Positions 5,160 to 7,196 of a DNA stretch of 7,196 bases are shown piece after piece. The position numbers and the translations under genes were made by a program. Position 1 is the stretch's first letter. Each line of letters opens with the position of its first letter. Under the pieces are notes generated by a model, which saw only the letters and a list, made by a program, of their open reading frames with translations, was not told the DNA's origin and searched no databases. Origin of the DNA: an uncultured Mitsuokella sp. (GTDB taxonomy: Bacteria; Bacillota; Negativicutes; Selenomonadales; Selenomonadaceae). The stretch lies in contig CAAGMF010000077.1 of assembly GCA_900770895.1 (NCBI GenBank), positions 1-7,196 of the forward strand, written 5' to 3'.

Positions 5160-5441
5160 GTGCTGTTGCATCTGGGACGCTCGACGGCAATCCGGACGAG
5201 CTGTATCATAGCTATCTATGACTATGGGCTGTTCGCGCAGGGAGCCAATGCCGACTATCTGGAGCGGCAGCGGGCGGCCGGTCGCGTGTGCGCCATCGAG
5301 GGGCAGAGCAGCGAGATCAAGTCGCTCATCATCACGACGGACCGCATCTATCTGTCGGCCATATCGCCGCTGACGCTGTGGCGCCGCTCGCGCCAGCTGC
5401 CAGACAGCTGGAACAGCCAGCTGGCAGATACAGGAAAATAA
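5160..5441 (+). CDS. remB: RemB-family (DUF370) protein
   Basis: A small protein of the RemA/RemB family (DUF370), known in Bacillus as a regulator of extracellular matrix genes, with RemB encoded between recF and gyrB. Here it keeps that place before gyrB. From the GTG at 5160 the product is 93 residues and begins LLHLG, matching the family start. IIAIYD (16-21) and KSLIITTDRIYLSAISPLTL (54-73) are the other conserved parts. A C-terminal tail of about 18 residues extends past the usual end. The GTG at 5151 would add three residues and is less favoured because it overlaps the ribosome site. The tail is encoded by a stretch with strong inverted repeats. RemA of this family forms DNA-binding rings; whether this protein binds DNA, and what it controls in a bacterium of this type, is not known from the sequence. 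Confidence 0.8.
   Translation: MLLHLGRSTAIRTSCIIAIYDYGLFAQGANADYLERQRAAGRVCAIEGQSSEIKSLIITTDRIYLSAISPLTLWRRSRQLPDSWNSQLADTGK
5393..5427 (+). repeat. alternative hairpins at the remB 3' end
   Basis: CCAGCTG (5393-5399) and CAGCTGG (5405-5411) form a seven-base stem with a five-base loop. GCCAGCTGGC (5416-5425) is a perfect palindrome. CTGCCAG (5398-5404) can instead pair with CTGGCAG (5421-5427). The three CAGCTG cores allow mutually exclusive folds about 70-100 bases before the gyrB start. The nearest T run (5473-5478) is too far away for a normal terminator. Confidence 0.4.
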
Positions 5442-5495
5442 CCGATTATTGATATAGAGCAGCAACTGGAAATTTTTTGGAATAGGAGTGTCAAC
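5442..5495 (+). promoter_or_regulatory. remB-gyrB spacer
   Basis: A 54-base, relatively AT-rich gap. TTGATA at 5449-5454 resembles a -35 (5 of 6), but no -10 lies at the right distance. TATAGA at 5453-5458 is a weak -10 without a -35. A run of six T lies at 5473-5478. AGGAG at 5484-5488 is the gyrB Shine-Dalgarno, seven bases from the ATG. A dedicated gyrase promoter cannot be confirmed here. Confidence 0.3.
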
Positions 5496-7196
5496 ATGGC
5501 AGACGAAAAGCAGGATGAAAAGGTCATCGACCTGACGCAGCCGGAGCAGCCGGCCGAGCCGCTCGATGAATTTGCTGATGCAGATCTCGATACCTCGGAT
5601 GTCGAGATCCATACGGACGAGAGCAGTGCCGAGGTCACTGCCGTCAGCGCTGACTACGGCGCGGATCAGATACAGATACTGGAGGGCCTCGAGGCCGTCC
5701 GCATGCGTCCGGGCATGTATATCGGCTCGACGTCGGAGCGCGGCCTGCATCACCTCGTCTACGAGGTCGTGGACAACTCCATCGATGAGGCGCTGGCCGG
5801 CTACTGCGACCACATCGAAGTGACGATCGAGGCCGACAACAGCATCACGGTCACGGATAACGGCCGCGGCATACCGGTCGATATGCACGAGAGCGGCAAG
5901 CCGGCCGTCGAGGTCGTGCTGACGGTGCTGCATGCCGGCGGCAAGTTCGGCGGCGATGGCTACAAGGTCTCGGGCGGTCTGCACGGCGTCGGCGTATCCG
6001 TCGTCAATGCCCTCTCGACGCATATGGAGGTCCAGGTCAAGCGCGATGGCAAGATTCACGAGATCACGTTCAAGCGCGGCCATACGGTGAAGCCGCTGAC
6101 GGTCATCGGCGATACCGAGGAGACAGGCACGCGCGTCCATTTCCTGCCGGATCCGGAGATATTCACGGTCACGACCTACAGCTACGATACGCTGAAGCAT
6201 CGCCTGCGCGAGCTCGCGTTCCTGAACCACGGCATCACCATCGTGCTGCACGATAAGCGCCAGGACCCGGAGAAGAGCGAGTCGTTCCATTTCGATGGCG
6301 GCATCAGCTCCTTCGTCGAGCACCTGAACCGCAAGAAGGAAAAGATCAACCCGACGCCGATCTATTTCAACGGTGTGAAGGACGATACGGTCGTCGAGAT
6401 CGCCCTGCAGTACAACGACAGCTATCAGGAGAATATCTATAGCTTCGTCAATAACATCAACACCGAGGAGGGCGGCACGCACCTCGCCGGCTTCAAGCTG
6501 GCACTGACGCGCGCAGCCAATGATTTCGCCCGCAAGCAGGGCATCCTGAAAGACAAGGACGGCAATCTCTCGGGCGATGATGTGCGCGAGGGCCTCACGG
6601 CCGTCATCAGCCTGAAGGTCCGCGAGCCGCAGTTCGAGGGCCAGACGAAGACGAAGCTCGGCAACTCCGAGATCCGCGGCATTGTCGACTCCATCGTGAC
6701 GGAGGGACTCAGCGAATATTTCGAGGAGAACCCGGTCATCACGAAGAAGATTATCGACAAGGCCATCATGGCCGCCCGTGCCCGCGAAGCCGCGCGCAAG
6801 GCCCGCGAGCTCACGCGCCGCAAGAACGCGCTCGAGGTCTCGAGCCTGCCGGGCAAGCTGGCTGACTGCTCCGTGAAGGATCCGGAGCAGGCCGAGATCT
6901 ACCTCGTCGAGGGCGATTCGGCTGGCGGCTCGGCCAAGCAGGGCCGCGACCGCCGCTTCCAGGCCATCCTGCCGCTGCGCGGCAAGATCCTGAACGTCGA
7001 GAAAGCCCGTCTCGACCGCATCTTCGCCAATGCCGAGATTCGCACGATGATTACGGCGTTCGGCACGGGCATCAGTGATGACTTCGATATCGCGAAGCGC
7101 CGCTATGGCAAGATCATCATCATGACGGATGCCGATGTCGACGGCGCGCACATCCGCACGCTGCTCCTGACGTTCCTCTACCGCTACATGAAGCCA
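5496..7196 (+). CDS. gyrB: DNA gyrase subunit B, 3' end outside window
   Basis: GyrB is the ATPase subunit of gyrase (A2B2), which introduces negative supercoils ahead of replication and transcription. The window holds 567 codons without a stop. The GHKL ATPase domain has catalytic E90 and Mg-binding N94 in EVVDNSIDEAL, D121 with GRGIP at 123-127 (the ATP/novobiocin site), the glycine loop GGLHGVG at 160-166 and the QTK loop at 383-385. The Toprim domain has EGDSAGGSA at 472-480 and D545-A-D547-V-D549, the metal sites. About 120 C-terminal codons, including the GyrA-contact tail, lie beyond the edge. Unusual are residues 1-53, rich in Asp/Glu (18) with two Lys and no Arg, placed before the normal start block YGADQIQILEGLEAVR at 54-69. 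M70 replaces the common Lys in VRKRPGMYIG. The ATG at 5496 has AGGAG seven bases upstream, and no ATG, GTG or TTG occurs in frame before codon 70. Confidence 0.98.
   Translation, partial: MADEKQDEKVIDLTQPEQPAEPLDEFADADLDTSDVEIHTDESSAEVTAVSADYGADQIQILEGLEAVRMRPGMYIGSTSERGLHHLVYEVVDNSIDEALAGYCDHIEVTIEADNSITVTDNGRGIPVDMHESGKPAVEVVLTVLHAGGKFGGDGYKVSGGLHGVGVSVVNALSTHMEVQVKRDGKIHEITFKRGHTVKPLTVIGDTEETGTRVHFLPDPEIFTVTTYSYDTLKHRLRELAFLNHGITIVLHDKRQDPEKSESFHFDGGISSFVEHLNRKKEKINPTPIYFNGVKDDTVVEIALQYNDSYQENIYSFVNNINTEEGGTHLAGFKLALTRAANDFARKQGILKDKDGNLSGDDVREGLTAVISLKVREPQFEGQTKTKLGNSEIRGIVDSIVTEGLSEYFEENPVITKKIIDKAIMAARAREAARKARELTRRKNALEVSSLPGKLADCSVKDPEQAEIYLVEGDSAGGSAKQGRDRRFQAILPLRGKILNVEKARLDRIFANAEIRTMITAFGTGISDDFDIAKRRYGKIIIMTDADVDGAHIRTLLLTFLYRYMKP

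Noticed and set aside
4062..7151. A 1029-codon open frame on the minus strand opposite the DUF721 gene, remB and gyrB
   Set aside because: It mirrors well-identified genes, has no recognisable domain, is Leu/Ala/Arg-rich as antisense of GC-rich codons gives, and crosses several gene boundaries. It reflects rare stop complements in that phase.

Overview
This window is the chromosome replication-origin neighbourhood of a bacterium. It holds dnaA, the oriC spacer, dnaN, recF, a DUF721 (DciA-type) gene, remB and the first 567 codons of gyrB, all on the + strand. The organism looks like a GC-rich Firmicute, most likely a Negativicute of the Selenomonas/Mitsuokella type. Three things suggest this: DnaA domain IV and the clamp read like Firmicute proteins; remB (DUF370) sits directly before gyrB as in Bacillus; and an S4-domain gene between dnaN and recF is missing while a DUF721 gene follows recF, an order otherwise familiar from Actinobacteria. 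The taxonomic call is an inference from gene order and protein character, not from a search.

Layout: 1-30 is the end of the dnaA leader with its Shine-Dalgarno. 31-1482 is dnaA. 1483-1739 is a 257-base non-coding spacer with at least eight DnaA-box 9-mers, each one mismatch from TTATCCACA. It ends in two overlapping boxes, a short GC spacer, four DnaA-trio triplets and an AT-rich stretch, which is the arrangement of a Bacillus-type origin unwinding module. 1740-2852 is dnaN. 2853-2913 is a short spacer with a perfect TATAAT that would give recF a near-leaderless mRNA. 2914-4083 is recF, which contains a strong-looking internal promoter near 3667-3696. 4107-5144 is a DUF721 protein with a four-cysteine zinc-ribbon motif. 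5160-5441 is remB. 5496-7196 is gyrB, cut by the window edge and carrying an unusual acidic N-terminal extension.

How it works together: DnaA binds the boxes and, by family knowledge, opens the duplex at the trio/AT-rich end. The DUF721 protein may help place the replicative helicase. DnaN is the sliding clamp. RecF acts at stalled forks and gaps. Gyrase removes the supercoils made by replication. The genes from dnaN onward are closely spaced and probably partly co-transcribed, with extra promoter signals before and inside recF. The parts most worth a second look are the origin unwinding module, the zinc-ribbon DUF721 protein, the SD-less recF start, the recF internal promoter and the GyrB extension. 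I see no mobile element, CRISPR array, tRNA or rRNA here.
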